Assembly (NCBI GenBank): GCA_013365325.1
Contig: JABVXV010000273.1
Coordinates: 1 to 64,000, forward strand
DNA: 64,000 nt
Direction: 5' to 3'
From: Dipetalonema caudispina
Lineage: Eukaryota; Nematoda; Chromadorea; Rhabditida; Onchocercidae
The notes under the pieces are model-generated. The model did no database searches and was not told where the DNA came from. It worked only from the letters and a program-made list of their open reading frames with translations. A program made the position numbers and the translations under genes. Positions 11,689-24,600 of this stretch are shown here, piece by piece. Numbering within the stretch: the first letter of the stretch is position 1; the number at the start of each line of letters is the position of its first letter.

Positions 11689-13782
11689 TAAACATATATA
11701 TGTTCAATAATAGGCTTAAAAGCTTTTTCTCTATTGGCTTCATGTCGTAATTTGTTTTTAGCTAATTCATCTTGTTTAATAGCTTCAAAAAGAAAAAAAA
11801 AAAAGAAAAGAAAAAAAAAGAAAGAAAGAAAAAAGAAATCTTCAAATATAATAAACGGGGCATAATTAAACAATCATTATCGCCCAGTTTTGCTCACAGA
11901 GAGAATCTTTATTTTCATGAAACTTATAGTTATTATTCTCGTGTAAAATTCATTAAAATGTAAAAATTTAGTAAAATTTGTGGTACAACTTTTTAAATTT
12001 ATCCATTTATTGATTTCTAATCAAATACGACAATGCAAGCTTTTAATTTCTGTCATTCATTTATACAATGTATATGTACTGGAAATACTAGTCAAAGAAT
12101 TTTTGCAAATTTAAAAGAAAATTTAATTTTTTATCTCTTTTGAACATCAATGGAATTATGAATTCATTCAAACTAAAAAGATTTCAATTCAAATTAAATC
12201 TTTCCAAGTATTGCCACAAATATTAAGCTAAAAAAAGAAAACAAAAAAAAAAAAAAAAAAAAAACTTCACGGAAATAAAACTATGCACAACATCGGTCTT
12301 CAAGAAAAAAAAAAAAGATTATTAACATTTTTAAATAATTGCTGAATTTGGTGATTAGCATTGATGAACTTCCGCTAAATTTTTTCTCATTTGAAATTAT
12401 CAGTTGCACCATTATGATGAAATTGATTTAGCTGTCGAGTTTTTGACAAATATGAAAAGTGAAATTTTAAAATCAAATTAATTCCGCACCATTTTATAAT
12501 CTAAATTCTGAAAAATGAAGAACCGTAAGTGTTATTGTTAGCAAATTTCTTTTCGGCAGTAGTAGAATTAGCAGTGGCATTAATAGCAATGCGATCGTCG
12601 TACCTGGTAATTCGAAAATCGCGAATCACTTTTTTTTTCCTCGAAATTTCATTGATTCTATAATTATTCGCTCTGCACCTTCTCACTAATATCTTTGTCC
12701 AGTCGCTTTGAATCGAATGAAATTCACACCTACTTCATGTGACCTTTTCAATCCTGTTTTTTTCTCAATTCAAAAAACCTCTATACGCAACAAATTTTTG
12801 AAAATTTGTTACATTTGACCAAAAACCAAAGTGTATATCTTCCCTACAGAAACTTCTTCAAAAAGATACTTCTCACTATGCTTAATACAGAATTGCATTT
12901 GAATAATTAAATGCTTAGCACAAAGATAAAACTTACACAAACTTCTGTTCGTCCCAGGTAAATCATTTCATTCCACATAACCATCTGGATATCAAATGAC
13001 AGGTGCTAATTTATTTAGTCTATATCAATCCCGATCAATTCTACTGATGATATCTTTCCAATGTAAATTCTTTCGTTTTACTATTTGGTCAAATTTGAAG
13101 ACTAATGCAAACATCGCACTCTAAACAACGAAATCCACTGAAAATGAATCAATTCAACAAAATTTATCCTCTCATTCCCAAAACTAAAATCCAGTATCCA
13201 ACACTTACTCATATTTACCCTCCCATCCTTTTACTAATGTCTCATTAAAATGATTGCTGATCCTGATCATTATATTCTCTCTACTCCATTTCCTCCCCAT
13301 ATACAGTAATCAATGTTCTCATCTGGAAATCTGCTTGAATTACTAATGAGTTATTCACTTATCGCTTTCAGTTTTATTGACCTTTCAAGTATCACAAGAG
13401 AAGAGAATAAGATAAACGAAGAGATTTAATGAGAAGGATAAGATGATTTTTGTAAGTTGAAGAAATAATGACCAATTTCATGACTTCAAATTATTGATAC
13501 ATACGTGTAACATAAGATCTATTCAAATCAATAATAAAATATATTTTCCACCAGAATGAAAATCATTAATTTGCATTTGTTTCATATATTGTGCAAAATA
13601 AAATGCAACAAAATTAATAACAAAAACAAAAAATCATTGATCAACGATGTCTCCCAGCAAATTTAAATTAAAATGAAACGATGAACAGTAGGAAAATTTG
13701 TCAATAATTACTTTGATACTGTCAAAATAAACTGTTGAAAATATTATAACAAGTTTTGAAGAGGAAACAAAGAAAACAAAGT
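11560..13782. other. Gene-free interval after ant-1
   Basis: A T tract, (AT)n at about 11.66-11.70 kb and A tracts near 11.79, 12.24 and 12.30 kb, then AT-rich DNA. A short mixed-composition patch at 12.54-12.61 kb is open on the + strand and ends in CTG|GTAATT, but it has no convincing partner exon. Otherwise nothing. Confidence 0.55.
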
Positions 13783-14850
13783 TCAAGCATTCTTTCTAAT
13801 CACTTCTGGATTGAGATGTATATTCGAGCTCACTGCTCCACCGATCAAGCATTTCTTTAACTGTTCCAACAATGCCAATGCGCTCTCATTCGATCCACCT
13901 ATGCGTTGCTGAAGTTCCTGAAAAATATAGACATAAGGAAGTATCATGTATTAGCAAAATAATAAAAATAAGAATAAAAAACTCGTTTTCCATCTTAAGT
14001 TTGAAACTACGGATCGTTTTTTATCAAAGAATAATAATATGTTTCCAATCAATATTTGAATAATTCATAATAAGTCAATATCATGATTTCGATCCTATTT
14101 TTGCGCTATTCTAGTCTTTCTGTGCACATCTCCTGTTACTGCTTTAACAGGAATTTCTGTTTGAATCTCTCTTAATTTTCTTAAATGAAAACAAAGCTTA
14201 AAGACAGAAGTATTATCAGTAGAAACATTCATGATTTGTGCTTTTGATTTATTCCATTTATAATTAGCATCATAAAATTTAACGGGAATAAAAAGGCATA
14301 TAAACATGGATACACAGTAATCCAGGGGACATACATACACATAAAAACCATCCAAAAAAGCTATATATGAGTCTTTAACTTGTTTCAGGGAAGTTCATAA
14401 AAATCGCTCTAACTTGATTATAGAGAAATACCAGCTTTATAGCTATTTATAACAATACATGAGCCTTTCTTATCCTGCATTCTAATAAGTCATTAAATTG
14501 AGGAAAATTATACGATTGAATATGTTTATAGACTTGCATATAAGTCAGTTTTAGTTTTGAGTCTAACTATGAATGAACCCTCGTCATTTTTCCTTCCCAT
14601 CGAAAAAAGTCCATGATAAACTTAAAATTGGCGTATTAAAACCAGCTGTACTTTTTTCTCGTCAGGAAATGTAAAATCAATTGAATTTTTCCCCAAGTGG
14701 AATGGGATACTTACCAAAATCAAATTGTTCGGAGCATTTGATTCCAGCTGTTCTCTACTGTCACTGCTTATTACATTCTGAATCTGCTTTCGCTGCTGCT
14801 TGATGTCATCATCATCATTAATACGTTGTTTTAATCCACATAGTTTATTC
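13783..14850 (-). CDS. Last two exons of an unrecognised protein (partial gene)
   Basis: Two minus-strand exons fit together: 14715-14850 (enters in phase 2, leaves in phase 0 at TTG|GTAAG) and 13783-13917 (acceptor TTTTCAG|GAA, ends TGA). Together they encode about 89 aa: a hydrophilic Asp/Gln/Lys segment (QRINDDDDIKQQRKQ), then a helical stretch rich in Leu/Glu/Gln (SALALLEQLKKCLIGG) that could form a coiled coil. I do not recognise the family. Upstream exons must exist at higher coordinates. A 50-bp candidate at 16005-16054 (TTTCAG acceptor, donor GAT|GTACC region, phase 2) would fit but is weak. The gene lies on the same strand as, and downstream of, the large RS-protein gene. Confidence 0.5.
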
Positions 14851-15392
14851 CTTGAATAAATTAATTTGCTCTAGTCATTAATTATATCACAGTAAATAGA
14901 AATTTTCAAAAGTGAAGTTTGAAGCACACATAAAAAAGAGTGAATAATGGATATTCTGATAACGTATATCATTTCCGAAGCTCACTAGACGTCGCAATCC
15001 GAAGATTACGGAACCAACCAACTTATTTAGTACACTAAAAAATGATTATGCTATTTTTTTCTTATGATTTCAGAACAGTTATCCTCTGCAGTAGTTGTTC
15101 TGATTAAAATGAAAAAAAAAATTAATTTTGAGAAATTTATAGAACAGATATCAATATTTGTGGTTTCATTATAGGAGCATTCGATTTTAACCAATTACTT
15201 TGAAAAAATCAAATGAGATGGGAAATAGGTGTGCGATAACCAAATCATCATCAAACTGGCCACTTTTCCATGTATTTCAAAAACCAACGAAGAAGTCGAA
15301 AGTACTATGCATTAAACTGATGCTCTTTGTATTTTACCGTATAGGACCGCCACAAACTCAATTAGAAATCGTATTCTGAGTATGGGAAACTT

Positions 15393-15409
15393 TTATATAT
15401 TTATATCTA

Positions 15410-15480
<71 letters not shown>
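15393..15480. repeat. (TCTA)n followed by (TA)n microsatellite
   Basis: Tandem ATCT units pass directly into about 40 nt of alternating AT. The stretch lies in a non-coding part of the 14.9-21.6 kb region. Confidence 0.9.
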
Positions 15481-16928
15481 GTACTGACCATACGCTAAAT
15501 GCATTTCAACTTGAATTGACCTCATTCCATTTCAGGAAATTAAACTTTAGTTTTAGAAATATATGGTTATGCATAGTTACTTAGCTTCAATTTTTGAGTA
15601 GAAATTCCTTCGCTCAACGAAGCACTCTATTGTTAGTTTTGTTCGACCAAAAATAGGTGTGGTATTCAGGGAAATTCCAAAATGTTCAGCGAAACGGAAA
15701 AAAATGAGAGGTGAGCAAAAAATGCTCAACTATCGTAACACAGCATGAGAATTTACATTGTTGTTTCGCTCATCCAAGGCCTTTTCGGAGACTGGAGATA
15801 AGAAATACAAGAAAAAGTAGAAATGAATAATGAAACGGTTGGAAAATGGAGCGCGGCTATTTCTAGTCTAATAACCCAATAAGTGATAGACACTTCTTCA
15901 GCTTGCCATCATCTCTCTTCATAGGGAAAATTACCAATCTGATTCAGCCCAAAAGAGATGCGAGAAAAATAGCGATCAGAAATGGCGATCGGTAAGTAAG
16001 GTACATCAACAACAGAATACGACTTATTTCTATGTTATCGGAAATTCTTAGAATCTGAAATTCCTCCTGACTATATTCCAAGTCTAAGCATACTAAAAAA
16101 AACTAATGTAGAAACAAATATTTCCATCCAGCATTTCTACAGGTGGCTTTGAAGAGTTGAAGAGATAATATAGAAACAGAGAAAGAGAGAGAGAAAGCAA
16201 AGGAGAGTGCAGAATATGCAACACCTAGGACGGAGAGATAGGCATATTTACCCGTAATTAGCCTCAACGAGTCATAAATCGTCCCCAATGAACGACCATA
16301 GAAATGGGATTTTATATCGTTTTCATAGTCGCAAAACCGCAAATACACACAGCACACATATAGATCAGACATACACACTTACGTAGCACAAACACAAATA
16401 TATTTGCTAATATACTTAATTTAGGGATTGAAGCACATGCAGTCATATTTTGGCTATCATTTGACGAGTAAACGTCGATCCCCGTATTAATTTCGAAGTA
16501 TGACAGTTTCCTTTAATTGGCTAAAACTGTCAAATTTAAAATTTAGACAATAAACGAGTGAACCGTTAATGTCCAAAAGATGCCCTTCAAAACGTGAGTT
16601 ATTAAAAATCGTTTTAGAAACGCCACAGTGTCTACTGTAAAAAGATTTAAGCCCTTGTGAATCATCTCACTTTCAAAAGCGGAGATTATTTTAAATGAAA
16701 AAGCGATACACACAAAGAAGTTACCGTACATGCTATATTTCCGCATTTTTAAAATTAAAAAAAAAACCCACCGTTTCGAGGGGGAAAACCTAGTGTTCAT
16801 TTTTGTACCGATAGTTTCCTTTATTTATTTACTTATTTTACTGAAAGAATTATTCTTACTGGTTGGAATGCATAATGATAGCTTCTCTCCCACCATATCG
16901 TTTTCGTTTCAGCAGCTTCTTCTGCAAA

Positions 16929-17250
16929 ATGAACAATTTTAGAAGCAACCAATATATTAAATTAGCAAAAAAGGATGAAAACATACGTATATGTACAATT
17001 CAGGTTTACGGTATTGCTAACATTACAAATTTGAAAAATAAACAACTTCCAGATGTTTAATATTTTGTCTCAGTGCTTCATTGGCACTAAATCATGGGAA
17101 AAAACTCCCATAAAATGCGCTGATCACCTACTCCGGGAAATGGGATTTGGCACACCTTTCTATCGGGCTTATTTACGGTTTAAGAAAGGCCAGAAAAAAC
17201 TACCATCTGTAAAATTTCATATATATATATATAAATCCATATGTATATAA
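16929..17250 (+). CDS. Possible small two-exon gene of unknown function
   Basis: An ATG at 16929 follows a TTTCAG acceptor by 16 nt, as for a trans-spliced message. Exon 1 (16929-17003, 25 codons) ends ATTCAG|GTTTAC. After a 49-bp intron ending CTTCCAG, exon 2 starts at 17053 in the same phase and is open to TAA at 17250, giving about 90 aa. It may instead splice out at TCT|GTAAAA near 17208. Exon 2 has more balanced codon use than its surroundings (motif LLREMGFGTPFYRAYL). No signal peptide or known domain is seen. Retention of the intron would stop translation. I give it as a candidate only. Confidence 0.3.
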
Positions 17251-20200
17251 TCCATATACGTATATAATATATTTAACCTTCACAACCTTTTCAGTAGCAA
17301 TATGAGGAAAATTCAGGAACAATGCATATTTTACATTAAAATCATATTAACACTACATTTAAATTGGTAATAATTTCTAGACAAATTTGGGATGAATGTA
17401 AATCATAAATAACCATTAAAATTCTGCGAAACATCATAAATATTAACAGCAAATAATAAAGTGAACAAAGAAGGATTAGCAAAGTTACATGATAGCTTAA
17501 ACCAAGTACTTAAACCAAAAAGTCATCAATTACATGTTAATCACTGATTTATATAACTCCAAAACTGCAACCATTATAACCTTCTCTAGAGAAAAATCAT
17601 ATTATAGTTGGACAAAAGATCGATAACAAACACCTAACATATATTCAGTTCTCTAATTTATCCAATTCTTGTTGCAAAAAGTGCCGATTGTAGCAGATAA
17701 AATTATTACTACACATTTGTCAAAAACTAAAAATCTGAAATGGCGTGATAATTCGATTTGGCTACAAGCATTTCAGTATGGAGAAACATTCACTTACACA
17801 CTTTTTTCCTTTTTTTTTTTCTGTGAGGAGTATCATCTCTACACCTAAAAATAAAAAGAACGGGCCACTATGTGATAAACACTACAAACTATTTATGAAT
17901 TTTCACGAGCGGGCAAGAATGTAGTACACAAATCTTAATCTTCGAACAAAATTCAAAAAATTATTTTATAAAAATATCACCAAAATAATTCATTCTCTGG
18001 AACTCAATGGTAAAAATTTGCTAATGCTTTAACAATTCATATTTTTTTCTTAAGAAATTACTGACAAGTGGTACTGTAACATTATTCCACATATACCATT
18101 CAAAATGACAAAAATTCCCAGGAAACAAATTGCTGGTAAAAAATATACCTGTGAATACGACTACGGTATTTGAGGGTGACAGAAATAGCACGGCAAAATT
18201 GGATATTTCTACAAGAATAGGGGAACAAATTTTAAGGGTGAAATACATGAGCTAGAAAAAAGGAAACCACAGTGGGTGCCAGTTTACGTTACGCATCAAG
18301 AAAGTATTTTGTCAGATGATGGAAAAGGAGAACAAGGAATTCCGAAAAAAATCATCAAATCAGAGAAAAAGACAGAATGCAAAATGTACCCGAATCAATA
18401 TCCGAAAAATTAATTGAAAAAAACAGTTTAAAAGCAATTGGTAACAAAAGGAGATGAAATTCCTTGAAGATGTAAGAGAACAAAAAGAACTTTTCAATCT
18501 ATTTTCTCAAGATGATTGTGATAGTAGATGGTGCGATGATGAGTAAAAGAATACGGTAGCGAGGAAAAAGATTGAAAAAGTGAACGAAACTATTACCAAA
18601 AGTTGTCCAACATGTTTTCTAATTTTTTTGTCTGAAAGAATTTCTAAACTTCCTATTTAAAGATATTTTTTTCAAGATAAGTACTAATTTTGAAAATTAG
18701 TAACAAGGTAAACTGAATAATGTCGATGCAAACTATATAGACAATAAACGGAAGGAAATTGAAGAAAGTGAAATGTCGAAATGCTACAAGTAGTAAGAAA
18801 AATTTTAGCAAAGCATCGGGTCTGCCCAAGAAAAAAACTATACAAAATATTCAAAACAGCACTGTTCCGGTGACCAGTTTATTTAGACCGGGATTCAGAG
18901 GGTTTTTGGAATGTACCAGATGAACTGAGAGTTAATACTTCTTTAACTATTCAACAAACGACAATAAACGGTTACTGATAGAGATGAAATTTCATTTACC
19001 TTTCCCTTTACTTTACTAGCAAAATGAATTAAAGCATTCCAAACGGGTATTTTTCCTTTCCACTAACATTTTGATTGAAAACTCTAAACCACTTCATGTT
19101 CGTAAGGCTTCCAGAATAGTACAATTCTTGCAAGTGTGTAATGGAATTACTTTCAGAACTGAGTTTTGAATGTTTCCCCTCATCAAAGAAAATCCTCCCT
19201 AATAAAGTTAAAATGAAACTTCACTTTAATAACTAAAACGAATCTTTTAGAAGCAAATGTTACTAATAAAGAATGAATCAGGAGGACAAAACCTGTTGTG
19301 CAAAATCGATTGGACAAATGAATAGGTATAAAAAAACAAACCATCGATCTGAATAGCAACAAAAATGGGATTACAGAAAAAGCTGTAAGATAATCGACGA
19401 TACAATTCATCATGATAATAAGTTAGGAATGAGTAATATTTGCAAAAGTTATGCAGCAAATTATTATAGCTATTCTATAAAGAGTAGGACGAGATAAATG
19501 GCCTTTTTAAGATGCCAGAATAATTCATCAGATGCAGTAAGCATTCCATGTTATGTAACTGATGCTAATAATTGAAACATTAAAGTCGCACTGTTTGAAT
19601 CGAACTCTTAGTGCACAAGCAATAAGGCAGGAGATGTAAAATGAATCGGAAAATTAATCCTTATGATTATTTCCAAAATTATTTTCCAATAATTTCTCCA
19701 CTTTCCACAGATATAATATGAAAGATTTTAGCACAAAACACAACTTCAATCTTCAAAATTTTCTTGAAAAAACAGAATTCCAGAAACATATGTAACATAA
19801 TAGGAAGAACGAAGCTGTTTGAAAAAATTGACAGTACAGAATGCAGGAAATGGTTTGTGCTTGAAACTGGAACATACCGACCGTGCAGAGTAAAAAGGAT
19901 GAAAATGGCACTGTGGTGAAGATGGGTGGAAAGCTTGAAGGCACATGATCGGCGAAAGCAAAGTCGCAGTACCCATTCTGGATAATGTTATGTGATGACC
20001 CTCTACGATAGCAGTAGCTATTTGGGAGATGATGTGACGGGAAATGTGCCAATTTCCTCGATAAATTGCTCCATTTCATTGAGTTATCTAATACATGATT
20101 ATCTTAAACAATACAGATATACTACAGTGTTCCCGCTCATTTACGGATAACTGAACGAAACAGAGTGAAATCAACAATTTTTGAAATCTAATGCAGGAAA

Positions 20201-21678
20201 TTAAATCGTTGGTATCTATAAATCTTCTGAAATCAAACCAAAGTGTGTGGAACTTCAGATAGAAAATAAAATGATAACCATGCCTAATGCTAGTTCAACT
20301 TACCAAATATGGAATCGTTAATGGTTTACACGAACGTAATGATCCAACAGCGATCTGTTTTTTTTCTTTTTTTTTTTTTCATACCTTATTTCTCTCATCA
20401 TTAATACTGAACCGAATATAAAGATTAACCGTAAAGTGTGATAAGCCTTTAAAAGAAGCTCATATACGATGATATCCAATAGCATTACACCTAATAACTA
20501 GAGAGCTTTGCTCTTCCTTCTTCTAATATCGAATTCAGTTAATTTCATTCCCAGATAACCTTTAAACTCTTTGCCTACTGTCCTATAATTTATCAATCAC
20601 TAGTATGCCCATACTTTCTCTTCCACTCATTTCCTTATTACAACTTTCTTATGTCTCACTTTAAGTGAAACATTTTAAAAAATAAAAGAAACAAAAGTTA
20701 CATGGGGCATGTTAACAATTTCTTAGAATGTGTTCGTCCAAATTAATTGGAAAGATGAACAAAGGAAAACATAAATGTGCATAAAACTACAGACAGTTCA
20801 AGTGTCTCGCATTTCTGCACTTCAATCACTTTCAGGTTTAATTTAATTTCATTAAGTAAGTGTGTTAGCCAGCCAGCTGGATGACTTAGAACGATCAAAT
20901 TAAGGCTTCATAATTCGGGTGGCAGTGCGGTTTCCTTTGATAATAGCAAAATAAAAATCCCATAAAATGGGAATATCCTCAAATAATAGCAGTAGTGACA
21001 CATAAGTAATAAATTAACACTACAACTAAGTAAGAAAAATGGACTTATTCACTTTCTTCATTTTTAAATACATAACAAGTAACCGCTCACGTAGTGACTG
21101 AGATGGATCAAATCAAAATATTCAGCGGATATCGTATGAATGACAAGTTTTGCTTAATTAATCCGTACTTTTTCTTTCCAATGGTATGATATTGATTTCA
21201 ATCAAAAATTTTAGAACTGAAAGGAATTCATAAGGAGGTGGGGTGGTTAAAAATGCGCATATCATCTCCTACTTGAAAGGCTCCTGAAAGTGAATTTTTT
21301 CCCTACAGCTTCCCCAAAGTACAGCTGATCTTAAAAATCACTGAAAAAGATCTTCACCGATAATCTGAACGATTTTTTCAGTTAAAAAACCGTAACATTT
21401 AACTACAGGAAGATGGAGATCAGTTCCATTCCCAACTCAATACCCAGATATATTTGATTCAAGATGCTAGATAATCATTGCTGGCTAAAGGTATTAATAG
21501 ATTGTAATTAACATTTAGGTTCTAATCAGAAAACTAAGCTTAACGTAATCAGTATAACTGTACTTTACAGGAATCCTTATTTTGCTAGCACTATGATTAC
21601 TGAAATGACTGCATTTCCGTGACATCAACAAATTTTAAAAACTTCCAATACTTAATATTCATTATGCGCAGAAGTGTA

Positions 21679-24600
21679 CTAGTCTGATATAAAATCAACC
21701 TTATGTGAGGGTGAATAGTCATCGGAATCATCTGTTTCGCTACTGTCAGAAGTGTCGGCAAGCAAAATCTCATCGACACTAGTATCAACCGATCGTTCAC
21801 GAGCTCGCCGCATTGCGATGGTAGCACGCAGGCGTTCTCTTTTCAGACGTCGCCGTTCAGCTTTTAGATCGTTCATCAACCTTCGTGTTTTACTTCGCAA
21901 TGCTTCATATCTGAAAGGCATTTGAAATTAATAGTTTCACTGATGAACCCACAATCACATAAAAATTTGGATCTACCAAATTGCAACGCACAAATAATTA
22001 AGTTTGGATTAGAAGGGGCAATAGAAAAAATTATCAAATAAAATTTGAGTGTAGGAGACTTCATTTCCATTAAAATCCATTCAAAAGAGTTTGTTAAAAT
22101 TAAGTTAGCAAATGCTATAATACCTTAATCTGCTCAGTTCATCCTCTTCATCTTCTTCCCATTTCCGCTTGAGCATTTCTTTCTTTCTCCTCAAATCTCT
22201 ATTCATTAAATCGATCTTGGCACTTGTACAAGCTTCTTGAGTTCGAACTCCAGGTGTCTGCTCAACTTGTTCGGTAACATCAACTGCTACTTGCACTCCT
22301 TTTGGTAACGGAACATCGGCTAAACTGTGCCCAGCAAATATAGAATTATTGCCACTTGTTTTGTTAAACTCTTTTATTACTTCTGTTTCAGTAGCCGAAT
22401 TCGAAACTGTCACTTTCGACTTGACGTATCCGCGCAGTTCCTTCAGTTTATTCATTGCCTCCGTGATATTACCCGCTTTCAGTTTTTCTGCTTCCCGAGC
22501 AGTAATTTCGTTGAAATCGCTGGTCAAATCTTTAAGTTTACTGGAAATCCTACAAATATTTGAAAATGATCTGGTAACATAATCTAAATCTATGTAAGTA
22601 AATTTAAAAAGTGCGAAAAATTTGACATTAAAAAGTAGTGCTAGTTTCAAATTGTGAAAAAGGTTTACCCATCATCTTCGAGGTCCACTGTAATCTTTGT
22701 TTCTTTCTTAGGATTCATCGGCTCATAACTTTGTTTCACTTTCTTTTCTAACTTAGATATATTAGTATTACCTGGAGGAACCTTCAGCACCTGTAACGTT
22801 ACATTGTAGGTTACAAGATATAAAACTATGTATAATTGATAAATTCAAAATAGTTCACAAGCAGCTTCTGTTGAAGAGCAGAATTATTTGTTCATATTTA
22901 TAAACAAAATATCTAGGAGAAAATGCTTCCCAAGATTTTTGTTGATTTAATAGTCAGTACCTAAATTCACCGCCATTACAAGAATTATCATTTGAAGGAA
23001 GGCATCTAGCAAGAAACAAAATTTCAAATGAAAACACTCAAAGAACTGCAGAAAACTTATAAACATACTTCATCAATAAGATCGAACGACAAAACAGACG
23101 ACCGAATAACGTCAGCATCGTTGAAATCCTCTCTAAGTTTGGTCTCTGCCACTTTGGAGTTCACTGTGAACTTTATCGGCGGAGGAACACCCTAAAGAAT
23201 ATATCCATTCAGGAAAAAACAAAGAAAAACATTGCTTCACGACCTAGTATTGTTTCTAGTTAACTTTCAAGCTAGTTCAAGAAAAGTTAACTATCATTAA
23301 CGTTTCAGATCAAATAGGCAACAAAACAAGAATCTTTTTAACCAAATCTAAATAGTTTGTCTAAGTAATGAAAGAGCTAATTATATTACATCAATGTAAA
23401 GAGCGAACGCTGCTTTTGCTTCCCTTAAACTATTTTCTTTAATTCTCAACAAACCAAAAAGAAGTTAATTGACCTGAATCCAGTGGTCAGTTCTAAATCA
23501 ACAATTATTAACGTAAGAAAGGCAAGTCAATCAATTAATGACCATCAAGTCTTTGCAAAAACCTACTTTTGTATTAAAATTTTCGGCTAGCTGCTCAGCC
23601 GGATTTTTCGACCCCTCTGTATTATTGTTTTCTCCTTCTGATTCAGATGTCGCATAATTAAATACTTTTCCTCTCGCTCTGAAATGGACCACACTTTGCC
23701 AACAAAATACGATCAAACTACTTCAAATGGCAAATGATTGAATGAATAAATTTATCGGATCTTCAAGGTAGAAAAAAGAATCGTACTGCCATTATTCTTT
23801 CGAATTTTGAGCAGCAAAAGTTTGTGAATGCCTGGATTTATTGAAACTCAACATTAAATAAGAAATTGATTGAGCGCAACACACACAGCAGTTTTCAGTT
23901 CAACATTGAATAAGAAGTTGATTAAACGTAACACAGAACAGTTCTTACCTGATTAGTATGATGAATGGTAAAAACAGTAAAAAGGGGAGTAAAAAAGGAT
24001 GAACAAGTTTGTGGAATAAAAATTACCTTGGTGACACATCTTTTTCGGTAATGATTTCACCATCTTCCAGTGTTTCGTGTGAAGTCTTTTTCGTGACGTC
24101 AGTTCTTTCCGTGCTAGTGTTCCGACGTTCTTTCTTCTTTTTTTTCTCTCTCTTCTTTTTCATTCTCTCCTGCATGAGTTTGAAAAATTAAGGTCCTCAT
24201 TTATCATTTCTAACTTCAAAATTTCATTAGGTAAAAGAAAGCTGATCAAAGATTCTTACATTTTTACAATCATTCGACTCTTTTTTGGTACTGGAAATTA
24301 TTTCTGCTCCTTCATCTGCCAACTGATTTAGAGATTTATTCCTGAAATGGAAAAATCTGCCGTCAATTCAATAAAAAGAAGGATGCATAAGCAAACAAAT
24401 CGTATTCTGAGTGAAGAAAATAACAGCAATGGCAATGAGCTCGTAGCAAATTACAAAAAGGTAAAGTTGAAATTAAACAAGAAATAACGTGTAAAATGAT
24501 TATACTTACAGATTCAAATCTATTTCTTCTGACAGGACTGATGATGTCTTACATTTCTCATCTAATTCACTTTCGGCCATAAACGGACTTGGCTTTTTCT

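Larger units (their letters stand above)
14851..21678. other. Largely unassigned stretch between two minus-strand genes
   Basis: Apart from the possible small gene at 16.9-17.3 kb I cannot assign exons. The DNA is less homopolymer-rich than the flanks and holds several 60-75 codon open frames on both strands, around 17.6-18.5 kb and 19.2-20.1 kb. Frames overlap and conflict and none has a consistent splice chain. It may hold introns and upstream exons of the 13.8-14.9 kb gene. Confidence 0.4.

Noticed and set aside
17600..18800. Apparent decayed plus-strand protein with several 60-75 codon frames
   Set aside because: Frames overlap, change register several times and have competing minus-strand frames; such lengths are expected by chance in this composition. 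I found no recognisable motif.
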